NCBI GenBank assembly: GCA_020062265.1
Contig: JAGUWR010000030.1
Coordinates: 1-21,378, forward strand
Source: Minisyncoccota bacterium
Lineage (GTDB): Bacteria > Patescibacteriota > Minisyncoccia > UBA6257 > GWB1-50-10
Length of the DNA: 21,378 nucleotides
Direction: 5' to 3'
Both the position numbers and the translations under genes were made by a program. Below are positions 7,959 to 15,402 of the stretch, in pieces (position 1 is the stretch's first letter; every line of letters starts with the position of its first letter). A model generated the notes under the pieces. The model did no database searches. It was given only the letters and a program-made list of their open reading frames with translations, and had not been told where the DNA came from.

Positions 7959-10094
7959 ATGCCCAGACAATACCCGATAGAAAAAGTTCGCGATATTGGT
8001 GTTATTGCCCATATTGATGCTGGTAAAACAACTGTTACCGAGCGTATTTTATTTTACACAGGTGTATCCTATAAAATCGGTGAAGTTCATGAGGGGCAGG
8101 CGATTATGGATTGGATGGAGCAGGAGCGGGAGCGCGGCATCACCATCACTGCCGCCGCTACCACCTGTTTCTGGATGCCGACATATGTCGGCACGCGGAA
8201 TGACGCGGGACAAGACGCAGAACTACACAGAAAATACGAACACCGGATCAATATTATTGATACTCCCGGCCATATTGATTTTACGGTTGAAGTGAAGCGC
8301 TCCCTTCGGGTTTTGGATGGGGCGGTGGTGGTTTTTGACGGCGTGGCTGGCGTGGAACCGCAATCAGAAACAAACTGGCATTATGCCGACGAGTACGGCG
8401 TACCCCGTTTGTGTTTTATTAACAAACTTGATCGCCTCGGCGCCAATTTTGAAAAAGATATTCAATCCATTAAAGAACGGCTGACGCCGACCGTGGCGGT
8501 CCTTCAGCTCCCCATCGGCGTTGAGGATTCGTTCAGCGGCGTTGTTGATCTTCTGACTCGGACTGCTTATAGATTTGAAGGTGATCACGGCGAGCAAATT
8601 ATTCCTTATGAGGTACCCGGCGATATGAAAGAGGTCGTTGAAAAGGCGCGACAGGAACTGGTGGAAAAAATTTCAGAAACCGATGATAAACTTCTTCACG
8701 ATTATCTGGGGGGCGGAGAGATTTCTGTTGAAGAGCTTAAGAAAGCGTTGAGAGCGGCGACGCTCAAAGTGAAATTAGTGCCGGTTCTCTGCGGTTCAGC
8801 TTTAAAAAATAAAGGCGTCCAGCTTATTCTTGATGCGGTCATCGATTACTTGCCTTCGCCGGCAGATCTGCCGCCGGTCAAAGGCATTAATCTCAACATT
8901 CACCAAGAAGAAGAGCGGAGATCCTCCGACGACGAACCGCTTTCGGCCTTGGCTTTTAAAATTGCCACTGATCCTTTCGTCGGTACTCTCACTTATTTTC
9001 GTGTTTACTCCGGCGTGATGAAACGCGGCACTTATATTTTAAACGCCACCAAGAATTTTCAAGAACGGGTTAGCCGGATTGTCAGGATGCACGCCAATCA
9101 TCGTGAAGAAGCGGAAGAGATTTACGCCGGCGATCTCGGCGCAATCGTCGGCTTGAAAAATACTACTACCGGCGACACGCTTTGCGACCCCAACAAACCA
9201 ATAATTTTGGAGAAAATCATTTTTCCTGAACCGGTTATTTCAATTCGTATTGAGCCAAAAACCAAAGCAGACCAGGAAAAGATGAGCATTGCTCTCCACC
9301 GCTTAGTTGAAGAAGACCCGACCTTCCGGGCGGGCGGCGATCTCGAAACCGGCGAGACGATTATTTCCGGGATGGGCGAGCTTCACCTTGAGATTATTGT
9401 TGACCGATTGAAAAGAGAATTCAGCGTTGGGGCAAACGTCGGGCAACCTCAAGTTGCTTACAAAGAGACGGTTAAGGGTTTGGCCGAGGCCGAAGGCAAA
9501 TACATTCGTCAGACCGGCGGCAGGGGGCAGTATGGTCATGTTCGACTGAGAGTTGGACCGCTTGAACGCAGCAAGGGGTTTGAATTCATTAACGCCATCA
9601 AGGGCGGCATTATTCCCCACGAATTTATTCCGGCCGTTGAAAAAGGTGTTCGCGAAGCAATGGATAAAGGCGTGGTTGCCGGTTATCCTCTCGTTGACCT
9701 CGAAGTGACGCTTTATGATGGTTCTTATCACGATGTTGATTCTTCAGAAATCGCTTTCAAGATAGCGGCATCAATGGCTTTGCAAGAAGCAGTCAAGCGG
9801 GCTAAACCCGTTCTCCTGGAACCGATTATGAAGCTGCAGGTGATAACGCCGCCCGATTTCTTGGGTGACGCAACCGGTGACTTAAGTTCCCGCCGAGCGA
9901 AGATAACGGCAATGGGCGAGCGCGGTAATGTGAGGATCGTTGACGCGAGTGTGCCTCTCTCCGAAATGTTCGGTTACGTTACGAATTTGCGTTCAATGAC
10001 CCAAGGCAGAGGGAGTTACAACATGGAGTTCTCTCACTATGATGAAGTGCCGACAAGTGTTGCTCAATTAATTATTGAAGGCAAGAAGAAATAG
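7959..10094 (+). CDS. fusA: Elongation factor G
   Basis: EF-G is the GTPase that drives translocation on the ribosome. G1 is AHIDAGKT (residues 17-24), G3 is DTPGH (101-105) and G4 is NKLD; the switch I end reads ERGITIT. The domain IV-V signatures [14 protein letters not shown] and [15 protein letters not shown] are present and the length of 711 is close to the E. coli 704. The odd part is residues 73-95, between TTCFW and [10 protein letters not shown]: 23 residues (starting [12 protein letters not shown]) where Bacillus has about 3 and E. coli about 10. Its start is encoded by a perfect 18-bp palindrome at 8176-8193. The frame is intact, so the protein should be functional. tuf lies 2.6 kb downstream rather than adjacent. 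Confidence 0.96.
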   Translation: MPRQYPIEKVRDIGVIAHIDAGKTTVTERILFYTGVSYKIGEVHEGQAIMDWMEQERERGITITAAATTCFWMPTYVGTRNDAGQDAELHRKYEHRINIIDTPGHIDFTVEVKRSLRVLDGAVVVFDGVAGVEPQSETNWHYADEYGVPRLCFINKLDRLGANFEKDIQSIKERLTPTVAVLQLPIGVEDSFSGVVDLLTRTAYRFEGDHGEQIIPYEVPGDMKEVVEKARQELVEKISETDDKLLHDYLGGGEISVEELKKALRAATLKVKLVPVLCGSALKNKGVQLILDAVIDYLPSPADLPPVKGINLNIHQEEERRSSDDEPLSALAFKIATDPFVGTLTYFRVYSGVMKRGTYILNATKNFQERVSRIVRMHANHREEAEEIYAGDLGAIVGLKNTTTGDTLCDPNKPIILEKIIFPEPVISIRIEPKTKADQEKMSIALHRLVEEDPTFRAGGDLETGETIISGMGELHLEIIVDRLKREFSVGANVGQPQVAYKETVKGLAEAEGKYIRQTGGRGQYGHVRLRVGPLERSKGFEFINAIKGGIIPHEFIPAVEKGVREAMDKGVVAGYPLVDLEVTLYDGSYHDVDSSEIAFKIAASMALQEAVKRAKPVLLEPIMKLQVITPPDFLGDATGDLSSRRAKITAMGERGNVRIVDASVPLSEMFGYVTNLRSMTQGRGSYNMEFSHYDEVPTSVAQLIIEGKKK
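8176..8193. repeat. Perfect 18-bp palindrome inside fusA
   Basis: The 18 bases tgccgacatatgtcggca equal their own reverse complement. They encode the segment from M73 to T79 of EF-G, at the start of a lineage-specific insertion, and are followed by a GC-rich stretch (8194-8210) unlike the flanking codons. A protein-coding palindromic repeat, like those described in Rickettsia genes, would look like this; that origin is inferred. Confidence 0.75.
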
Positions 10095-10136
10095 CCAATC
10101 CCGATGTTTCTATTCACCCCCGCATTTGGGGAATTA

Positions 10137-10145
10137 TGCTACAAT
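10137..10145 (+). promoter_or_regulatory. Candidate extended -10 promoter for the first DUF5667-like gene
   Basis: TGCTACAAT matches an extended -10 element (TG-n-TAnAAT). No convincing -35 hexamer lies 16-18 bases upstream, which extended -10 promoters can tolerate. Transcription would start near 10152, about 19 bases before the ATG at 10171. It sits just after fusA and would serve the accessory islet. Confidence 0.45.
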
Positions 10146-10170
10146 TAATATTGTATAAAATAATAAGAAT

Positions 10171-10944
10171 ATGATTCAAAGAATTTTAATAATATCAATT
10201 ATAATATTTTTTGCGGCCACAAGCGTTTTTGCTCAATTCCAACCATTACCCGATCCCGGCGCCACTCCAGACTCTTCTTTCTATTTCCTCAAAACCTGGA
10301 GGGAGCAAATCCAGCTTTTCTTCACGTTTGATGCGGACAAAAAAGCAAAGCAATATCTTCATCTTGCCGAAGTGCGCCTTGCCGAGTATCAGAAAATGTT
10401 AAACAAAGCCCTTATTGATGATAAACGGATTGATCTCAATTAAAAGCCTTTTGCTACACGGCAAGGAATTTTAGAAAAAATGCTTAGTAAATATGAAGAT
10501 CAATTGAAGCGTGCCACAGACAAATTCGATGAACTAAAACAAAAAGGGGAAGACATTAAAAACCTTTCGCAAAAGATAGAGGATTCAGTTTCAAAACATA
10601 TAGCAGTACTAGAAGAGAATCTCACTAGAGTTCCTGAAACGAATAGATGATCCTTCCTTTCTTTTGATGAAGTCTAAAACCGATGAAAGTGTTTTAAACT
10701 GGAAATATAGCATCAAAGCAACAAAAGGTTATAAAAATTCCAAATACTATGATGCCAAGAGTGGTAAATAGGGTTGGTTGAATTTAGAAAACAATCATTT
10801 TGGCGAGGCAGAAAAATATACTACATCCCTCTTTCTACCATTGAGACAGTGTTAGAAATAGAAGCAAAAGGCGATTATCCGAGCCCAGAGCAATTCAAAG
10901 ATTTTCTCTCCACCTTCAAATTCATCCAGTTATTAGAAAATTAA
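10171..10944 (+). pseudogene. Decayed secreted DUF5667-like gene (copy 1)
   Basis: The first 90 codons encode a signal peptide (about residues 1-22, ending VFAQF) and the motif PDSSFYFLKTWREQIQLFFTF followed by a helical KAKQYLHLAEVRLAEYQ segment, typical of DUF5667-type exported proteins of CPR bacteria, whose function is unknown. An in-frame TAA at 10441-10443 breaks it. The frame then continues with recognisable helix (KYEDQLKRATDKFDELKQ) to a TGA at 10648. The coding signal shifts to the next frame (from about 10646), meets a TAG at 10769, and returns to the original frame near 10834, ending LSTFKFIQLLEN at 10942-10944. Total span is 258 codons, almost equal to copy 2 at 11736. A short product from 10171-10443 could still be made and secreted. 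Confidence 0.8.
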
Positions 10945-11085
10945 AACTCGTACCTTTCCGACCCCCCAAGGGTTTTATGATACTTTTTAAAGTTTTGCAA
11001 AAATAGCATCATTATTAATTTTCTAACGGAATTCATTTCTCCCGCGCGTTGATTTGTCCACGTTTCGCTTGGAGTTTATAAGATT
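10945..11085. other. Spacer between copy 1 and the mntA promoter
   Basis: About 140 bases with no credible gene. A CCCCCC run followed by AAGGG (10963-10973) makes only a 4-bp stem and a T-poor tail, so I do not call a terminator. The rest is AT-rich and leads into the mntA promoter. Confidence 0.5.
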
Positions 11086-11114
11086 TTGATTTTTTCTTTT
11101 TATGGCGGTATACT
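11086..11114 (+). promoter_or_regulatory. Sigma70-like promoter of mntA-hepT
   Basis: TTGATT (11086-11091) and TATACT (11109-11114) are separated by exactly 17 bases. The expected start site, 7 bases past the -10, is position 11121, which is the A of the mntA ATG. The message would therefore be leaderless, and no Shine-Dalgarno motif is needed or present. Confidence 0.6.
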
Positions 11115-11120
11115 TGAAGT

Positions 11121-11411
11121 ATGGATAAAGAAGAAGTCAAAAAAAGGATTAAGGAGTATCTGCCTTTTTTGAGAAGTAAGTACAATGTTAAGAAACTTGC
11201 GCTTTTTGGTTCGGTGGCTAGGGGAGACGAAGCCCCCAAAAGTGATATTGATATTCTTGTAGAATTTTCGTCTCCCATTGGTTTTTTTGAGTTTATCCGG
11301 TTGGAAAATTTTTTGAGCGACCTGCTCCAGAGAAAAGTTGATTTGGTAACCCGTAACGCCTTGAAACCGCTCATTCGAGAAAGCGTTCTCAAGGATGCAA
11401 TCTATGTCTAA
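11121..11411 (+). CDS. mntA: MntA-type nucleotidyltransferase antitoxin
   Basis: This small MNT-fold protein (96 residues) has the nucleotidyltransferase signature GSVARG at residues 30-35, the metal-binding D42-x-D44 in SDIDILVEF, and a third carboxylate, D74, in KVDLV. In the type VII MNT-HEPN systems studied, MntA neutralises HepT by transferring AMP to a tyrosine next to the HepT RNase site. The partner gene follows with an 8-base overlap, supporting that role. The first ATG lies at the predicted transcription start of a 17-bp-spaced promoter. The active-site residues look complete. The alternative is a stand-alone Pol-beta-like nucleotidyltransferase, made unlikely by the context. Confidence 0.9.
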   Translation: MDKEEVKKRIKEYLPFLRSKYNVKKLALFGSVARGDEAPKSDIDILVEFSSPIGFFEFIRLENFLSDLLQRKVDLVTRNALKPLIRESVLKDAIYV

Positions 11412-11739
11412 GAGAGACGCCGCTCTTTATTTAGAAGATATCAGTGAATCTATAAAAAGAATAGAGAATTATGTTACCGGTTTAACTTTTGAAGAGTTCG
11501 CGAGAGATAAGAAAACTATTGACGCGGTCGTGAGAAATCTATCGGTCATTGGAGAAGCAGTGAAAAGTATTCCCGAAGAGATTAAATCAAAACATTCGGA
11601 TATCCCCTGGAATGAAATTATCGGGATGCGGAATAAAGTTATGCATGAATATTTTAGCGTGGCTGAAGATATTTTGTGGGAAACCATCCGCAAAAATCTG
11701 CCCAGCTTAAAAGAAAAAATCAATCAAATTAAATTATGA
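11404..11739 (+). CDS. hepT: HepT-type HEPN ribonuclease toxin
   Basis: The 111-residue all-helical HEPN protein has the R-x4-H-x-Y motif as R76-N77-K-V-M-H81-E-Y83, the RNase active site plus the tyrosine that MntA AMPylates in characterised pairs. Preceding family features such as DAVVRNLSVIGEA and IPWNEIIGMRN are clear. I chose the ATG at 11404 (MSKRDAAL), matching the usual start of this family; another ATG at 11395 would add three residues. It overlaps mntA by 8 bases, and its TGA overlaps the ATG of the next DUF5667-like gene (ATGA), so the three reading frames form one translationally coupled unit. Confidence 0.9.
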   Translation: MSKRDAALYLEDISESIKRIENYVTGLTFEEFARDKKTIDAVVRNLSVIGEAVKSIPEEIKSKHSDIPWNEIIGMRNKVMHEYFSVAEDILWETIRKNLPSLKEKINQIKL

Positions 11740-12506
11740 CGAAGTTTAAAATTGCGATTTTGTTGCTCTTAATTGCTTTGTCTTTTTCTATTGTTTTAGC
11801 TCAAGCTCCGGTTCTTCCCGACCTCGGTTTACCCGCTGTAGGCTTATCGGAGGCGGGCACTCTCCCCGACAGCCCTTTTTATTTTTTGAAGACCTGGAAA
11901 GAGCAAATCCAGCTTTTCTTCACGTTTGACGCGGAGAAAAAAGCAAAGCAATATCTTCATCTTGCGGGGGTGAGGTTGGCCGAATACTAGGAAATGGTTG
12001 GAAAAGGTAAGCAGGAAATTGCGGAGCGAACGCTCATAAAATATGAAGATCAGCTCGGCCGCGCTTTTCAAAAAGCCGAAGAACTCAAATCAAAGAGCGC
12101 GGAGAAAGCAAACGAAGTGAAAACTCGAATAGAAGAATCGACATTAAAACATCTCCAAATGCTTCAGGAAAATTTAGCGAAAGTCCCTGAAGCGGCGAAA
12201 GTCGGCGTTGAAACTGAGTTTGCGAGTAAACCCCGGCACGGTCAAGTTGTTTATTTCGAAATCGGTCGGCCCCTGTCAACGAGTTTTTCTGACGGTATAA
12301 TAAAAACTCAAATTTCTATTGATGGCGTTAGTGCTGTTAAAATAACCACCCCTAATCCGGATGGTGTCCTAGTTAGACAAATCATTTTTGACAAGAATGA
12401 CTATCAATTTAAGTTTTTCAGTTCCGCTCAAAGCACGAATACTTCAGAAACTATTGATCAAATCCTTTCCACCTTCAAATTTATTGAACCGAGTTCAGGT
12501 AACTGA
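11736..12506 (+). pseudogene. Secreted DUF5667-like gene interrupted by one in-frame TAG (copy 2)
   Basis: Read through a single TAG at 11988-11990, this is a continuous 257-codon gene: signal peptide (about residues 1-22, cleaved near VLA-QA), a DSPFYFLKTWKEQIQLFFTF motif, a Lys/Glu-rich helical region (RLAEY-stop-EMVGKGKQEIAERTL), then a C-terminal beta-rich domain ending QILSTFKFIEPSSGN. The paralogue has CAG (Gln) at the equivalent place, so CAG to TAG is the simplest lesion. The downstream part could be translated separately from the ATG at 11994 (170 residues) but would lack the signal peptide. TAG is a normal stop for rpsU, fusA, rpsG and others here. The 5' end is coupled to hepT. It may be a fresh pseudogene, a population variant or a read-through gene. 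Function unknown. Confidence 0.75.
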
Positions 12507-12677
12507 TTTTTATCCACAATTTCGGGAAGTTGACAAAATCCGGCTAATCAGCGAAGATTATATCTGCATTTGTTTTAAGGTCGAAAAAAAGAGTAATCGC
12601 GAATAATGCGAATCTGTTTCTAAATAACACGAATTTGCATTATTTGCCTAAAATTAGCATTATTAGCGAATACTACT
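12507..12677. repeat. tuf leader with period-9 words; no clear promoter
   Basis: The spacer before tuf contains 9-base-period words: gcgaataat/gcgaat (12599-12613), tttgcatta/tttgcctaa (12634-12651) and ttagcatta/ttagcgaat (12654-12671). The words gcgaat and gcatta recur in the rpmC and rplN leaders. A perfect TTGACA lies at 12530-12535, but the nearest -10-like box (TATATC at 12559) is 23 bases away, so I do not call a promoter. Confidence 0.6.
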
Positions 12678-13877
12678 ATGGCAGAAAAAGAAAAATTTCA
12701 ACGAACTAAGCCTCACCTGAACGTGGGGACAATTGGCCACGTTGACCACGGCAAGACCACTCTGACCGCGGCCATTATGCACGTGCTGTTTATGAAAGGT
12801 CTTATAAAGAAAGTGGAAAGCGTTGATCAAATTGATAACGCTCCCGAGGAGAAAGCGAGAGGCATCACCATCGCCCTTCATCACTCGGAGTACGAGTCCG
12901 AGAAGCGTCACTACGCGCACATTGACGCGCCGGGCCACGCCGACTACATCAAAAACATGATTACGGGTGCGGCCCAGATGGACGGCGCGATTTTGGTAGT
13001 TTCCGCGGCCGACGGTCCCATGCCCCAGACCCGCGAGCACATTTTGCTGGCGCGGCAGGTCGGCGTCCCCGCTATCATCGTTTTCCTTAATAAAGTCGAT
13101 ACGGTCGGTGATCCGGAGATTATCGATCTTGTTGAGTCCGAAGTTAGAGAAATTCTTAAGAAGTACGGCTTCCCCGGTGATGAGATACCGGTCATCCGCG
13201 GTTCGGCTTTCAAAGCGCTTGAAGCAAAATCTGCTGATGATGAAATTGCTAAGCCGATTCTCGATCTTATTAAAGCTATTGATGATTACATTCCTGAACC
13301 GGTCCGTGAGATTGACAAACCATTCTTGATGCCCATTGAAGATATTTTCACAATCGAGGGGCGCGGAACGGTCGTTACCGGAAGGGTTGAACGCGGTCTT
13401 CTTAAGGTCAATAATGAAGTTGAAATAGTCGGCTTGCGGCCTACTCAAAAGATCGTTGTTACCGGCATCGAAATGTTCCAGAAGATTCTTGATGAGGGAC
13501 GAGCCGGTGACAATGTCGGCATTCTTCTCCGCGGTCTTAAAAAGGAAGACGTAGAGCGCGGTCAGGTGGTTGCCAAGCCCGGCAGCGTGACGCCGCATAC
13601 CGAATTTGAAACTGAAGTTTACATTCTTTCTAAAGAGGAAGGAGGCCGGCACACCCCGTTCTTCGCCGGCTATAAACCGCAGTTCTATATTCGCACCACT
13701 GATGTCACGGGTGAAGTTGTTTTACCGCAAGGCATTGAAATGGTAATGCCGGGTGATACTGTCAAACTTTCCATCAAGTTGATCGCGGCGGTGGCCCTTG
13801 AGGAAAAACAAAGATTTGCCATAAGAGAAGGAGGGAAAACGGTCGGCGCTGGTGTTGTCACAAAGATACTGAAGTAA
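12678..13877 (+). CDS. tuf: Elongation factor Tu
   Basis: EF-Tu is the GTPase that delivers aminoacyl-tRNA to the ribosome. G1 is GHVDHGKT (residues 20-27), switch I ends in KARGITI, G3 reads DAPGH (most bacteria have DCPGH), and G4 is NKVD. Domain 2 begins at [15 protein letters not shown] and domain 3 carries [15 protein letters not shown] and MVMPGD. The 399-residue length is normal and the frame is intact. The gene has a repeat-rich leader of about 170 bases rather than sitting directly behind fusA, and it heads the S10 cluster, with rpsJ 43 bases downstream. A long antisense frame covers it but is a shadow of its codon bias. Confidence 0.97.
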   Translation: MAEKEKFQRTKPHLNVGTIGHVDHGKTTLTAAIMHVLFMKGLIKKVESVDQIDNAPEEKARGITIALHHSEYESEKRHYAHIDAPGHADYIKNMITGAAQMDGAILVVSAADGPMPQTREHILLARQVGVPAIIVFLNKVDTVGDPEIIDLVESEVREILKKYGFPGDEIPVIRGSAFKALEAKSADDEIAKPILDLIKAIDDYIPEPVREIDKPFLMPIEDIFTIEGRGTVVTGRVERGLLKVNNEVEIVGLRPTQKIVVTGIEMFQKILDEGRAGDNVGILLRGLKKEDVERGQVVAKPGSVTPHTEFETEVYILSKEEGGRHTPFFAGYKPQFYIRTTDVTGEVVLPQGIEMVMPGDTVKLSIKLIAAVALEEKQRFAIREGGKTVGAGVVTKILK

Positions 13878-13899
13878 ATGAGTGAAGCCCCGAAATTTC

Positions 13900-13916
13900 A
13901 AAAATCGGAGATTTTT
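13900..13916 (+). promoter_or_regulatory. Small hairpin presenting the rpsJ ribosome-binding site
   Basis: A perfect 7-bp stem (aaaaatc / gattttt) closes on a GGA triloop, and the GGAG at 13907-13910 is the Shine-Dalgarno of rpsJ, 10 bases before its ATG. The stem is AT-only apart from one pair, so it is weak. It could expose the site in the loop or act as a poor terminator after tuf. Confidence 0.4.
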
Positions 13917-13920
13917 TGTG

Positions 13921-14253
13921 ATGGCTAAAAAAGAAGAGCAGCTTCAAAAAGAAAAACTACGTCTTAAGATTAGAGCTTACGACGCTAAACTTATAGACAG
14001 CTCGGTGCGTCAGATTGTTGAGGCGATTAAGCGTCAGGGTGGAGAGGTGATCGGCCCCATTCCGTTGCCGACCGAAATCCGCCGCTATACAGTCAACCGT
14101 TCTCCTTTTGTTCACAAGAAATCACGCGAACAGTTTGAAATGCGGGTCCACAAGCGCTTGGTCGATATTATTAACTCCCAGCAGAAAATCATTGAGTCGC
14201 TCACGGATTTGAATCTTCCTACGGGGGTTGACGTTGAGATAAAGATGAGTTAG
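13921..14253 (+). CDS. rpsJ: Small ribosomal subunit protein uS10
   Basis: uS10 is a 30S head protein and also, as NusE, a transcription antitermination factor. The sequence has the expected RLKIRAYDAKLIDSSVRQIVEAI start, GPIPLPTEIRRYTVNRSPFVHKKSREQFEMRVHKRL core and a closing LPTGVDVEIKM. I chose the ATG at 13921 (MAKKEEQ), which has GGAG 10 bases upstream and gives 110 residues; a GTG at 13882 would add a 13-residue extension not seen in the family. It is the first gene of the S10 cluster, but a strong hairpin at 14296-14322 separates it from rplC. Confidence 0.94.
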   Translation: MAKKEEQLQKEKLRLKIRAYDAKLIDSSVRQIVEAIKRQGGEVIGPIPLPTEIRRYTVNRSPFVHKKSREQFEMRVHKRLVDIINSQQKIIESLTDLNLPTGVDVEIKMS

Positions 14254-14295
14254 GATAGTAAGGTTTTAGGCAGACGATATTGATACAAACTACCA

Positions 14296-14322
14296 AAACA
14301 ACCCGCCTAAGGCGGGTTGTTT
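14296..14322 (+). terminator. Strong hairpin, likely intrinsic terminator or attenuator, between rpsJ and rplC
   Basis: Twelve perfect base pairs (aaacaacccgcc / ggcgggttgttt) close on a 3-base TAA loop. The ends are A-rich on the left and T-rich on the right, the form of a bidirectional intrinsic terminator. It ends 6 bases before the rplC ATG, so it would also sequester or replace the normal ribosome-binding region. A hairpin here is unexpected because S10-cluster genes are normally one transcript. Confidence 0.7.
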
Positions 14323-14328
14323 AATCTT

Positions 14329-14760
14329 ATGAAGATTTTTGCTCGAAAATTGAAGATGGTTCAAATTTGGAAGAACGATACGGTCATCCCTGTAACCGTT
14401 CTTAAAGTTGAAAGTGAAAATAAAAAGTTGCCCGAAGACATTAAAGAAGGAATTGGGGTAAAGATTAGCGGCAAGAGTAAGGGCAAGGGTTTCCAAGGAG
14501 TGGTTAAGCGCCACGGTTTTGCCGGTGGTCCCGAAACTCACGGCCAGAAAGATCGGCTTAGAGCCCCCGGCTCCATAGGACCAACCGCGCCTCAGCGGAC
14601 GATCAAAGGTAGAAAAATGGCCGGCCATATGGGCCAGCGCCGGATTACGGCGAAAAATATGGAAGTTGTCGCCGTTAACAGCGGCGACCAAACAATATTG
14701 GTTAAAGGAGCGGTGCCGGGCATGAGAGGAACAATAGTGGAACTAATAACTAATAACTAA
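14329..14760 (+). CDS. rplC: Large ribosomal subunit protein uL3, internally shortened
   Basis: uL3 starts 50S assembly and reaches toward the peptidyl transferase centre. Clear family parts are the N-terminal strand pair (residues 1-26, IPVTVLKV), the GKSKGKGFQGVVKRHGFAGG block (48-67), the central loop APGSIG...KGRKMAGHMG, and the C-terminal LVKGAVPG. Compared with E. coli (209 residues) about 60 residues are missing between residue 26 and residue 40, so the protein is only 143 long. The frame is clean across the join. I chose the ATG at 14329; a TTG at 14317 lies inside the hairpin. The last codons (LITNN) and the stop are made of the heptamer repeat that continues into the spacer. Confidence 0.92.
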   Translation: MKIFARKLKMVQIWKNDTVIPVTVLKVESENKKLPEDIKEGIGVKISGKSKGKGFQGVVKRHGFAGGPETHGQKDRLRAPGSIGPTAPQRTIKGRKMAGHMGQRRITAKNMEVVAVNSGDQTILVKGAVPGMRGTIVELITNN

Positions 14761-14769
14761 TAACTAATA
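14742..14769. repeat. Heptamer tandem repeat across the rplC stop and rplD leader
   Basis: Four exact tandem copies of actaata (14742-14748, 14749-14755, 14756-14762, 14763-14769). The array supplies the last residues and the TAA stop of rplC (14758-14760) and ends 3 bases before the rplD ATG at 14773. No Shine-Dalgarno motif is present. Confidence 0.92.
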
Positions 14770-14772
14770 ATT

Positions 14773-15402
14773 ATGAACGTAGGGGTTTTTAATCGAAAGA
14801 ACGAGCAGGTGGGTACAGTAGAGTTGCCGGAGAATATTTTTAACGTTGGTTGGAAGCCGGATTTAGTCCATCAAGCGTTGCTAACCCAACTCGCCAACCG
14901 CCGCAAACCATTAGCTCATACCAAGACGCGGGGCGAAGTCCGAGGCGGCGGCCGCAAACCTTGGCGTCAGAAAGGCACTGGCCGGGCAAGGGTGGGTTCT
15001 ATCCGTTCGCCGCTTTGGGCCGGCGGCGGCGTTACTTTCGGCCCGCGGAAGGAAAAAATCTTTGTCAAAAAAATTAACCGTAAGATGAAACAACTCGCTC
15101 TTTTCAGCGCTCTTTCCAAAAAATTAAAAGACAGCGAAATTAAGATTATAGACGACCTCAATTTTAATAATAGTAAAACCAGGAATGTGGCCGAAATGAT
15201 GAAAATTTTTTTCGATAAGAAAAGACCGAGCACGATTTTTATTATCGCTAAGAGCAATACCACGTTCTCTCGGGCGGGGCGGAACATTGCTCGTCTCAAT
15301 TCTTTTAAGCCGGGCGCTCTTGATCTTTACAACATTCTTAAACATAAGTATCTTTTTATTGAAAAGAAAGCAATCAATGATATAATCAATCACTATAAAT
15401 AA
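14773..15402 (+). CDS. rplD: Large ribosomal subunit protein uL4
   Basis: uL4 binds 23S rRNA domain I and lines the exit tunnel with its long loop; in E. coli it also represses its own operon. The tunnel-loop region is clear: TKTRGEVRGGGRKPWRQKGTGRARVGS, then PLWAGGGVTFGPR (about residues 52-96), followed by the alpha/beta globular part. The 209-residue length is normal. Translation starts right after the heptamer array. The stop TAA shares its last base with the rplW ATG (TAATG), so the two are coupled. Confidence 0.95.
   Translation: MNVGVFNRKNEQVGTVELPENIFNVGWKPDLVHQALLTQLANRRKPLAHTKTRGEVRGGGRKPWRQKGTGRARVGSIRSPLWAGGGVTFGPRKEKIFVKKINRKMKQLALFSALSKKLKDSEIKIIDDLNFNNSKTRNVAEMMKIFFDKKRPSTIFIIAKSNTTFSRAGRNIARLNSFKPGALDLYNILKHKYLFIEKKAINDIINHYK
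15359..15386 (+). promoter_or_regulatory. Candidate internal promoter before rplW
   Basis: TTGAAA (15359-15364), 16 bases, then TATAAT (15381-15386) preceded by TG at 15378-15379, i.e. an extended -10. It lies in the last codons of rplD; the start site would be near 15393, leaving about 9 bases of leader before the rplW ATG. AT-rich coding sequence can produce this by chance. Confidence 0.4.

Noticed and set aside
10112..10134. CCCC/GGGG hairpin after fusA as a terminator
   Set aside because: Only 4 clean pairs with a mismatch and no T-run; too weak to call.
12530..12564. TTGACA with TATATC as a tuf promoter
   Set aside because: The spacing is 23 bases, outside the usable range, although the -35 is perfect.
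12663..13652. 329-codon open frame on the minus strand across tuf
   Set aside because: It is a complement shadow of the highly biased EF-Tu codons, with no recognisable domain and with full overlap of a certain gene.
14317..14331. TTG start for rplC inside the hairpin
   Set aside because: It would put four extra residues, encoded by the terminator-like stem, before the MKIFARKL start that matches the family.
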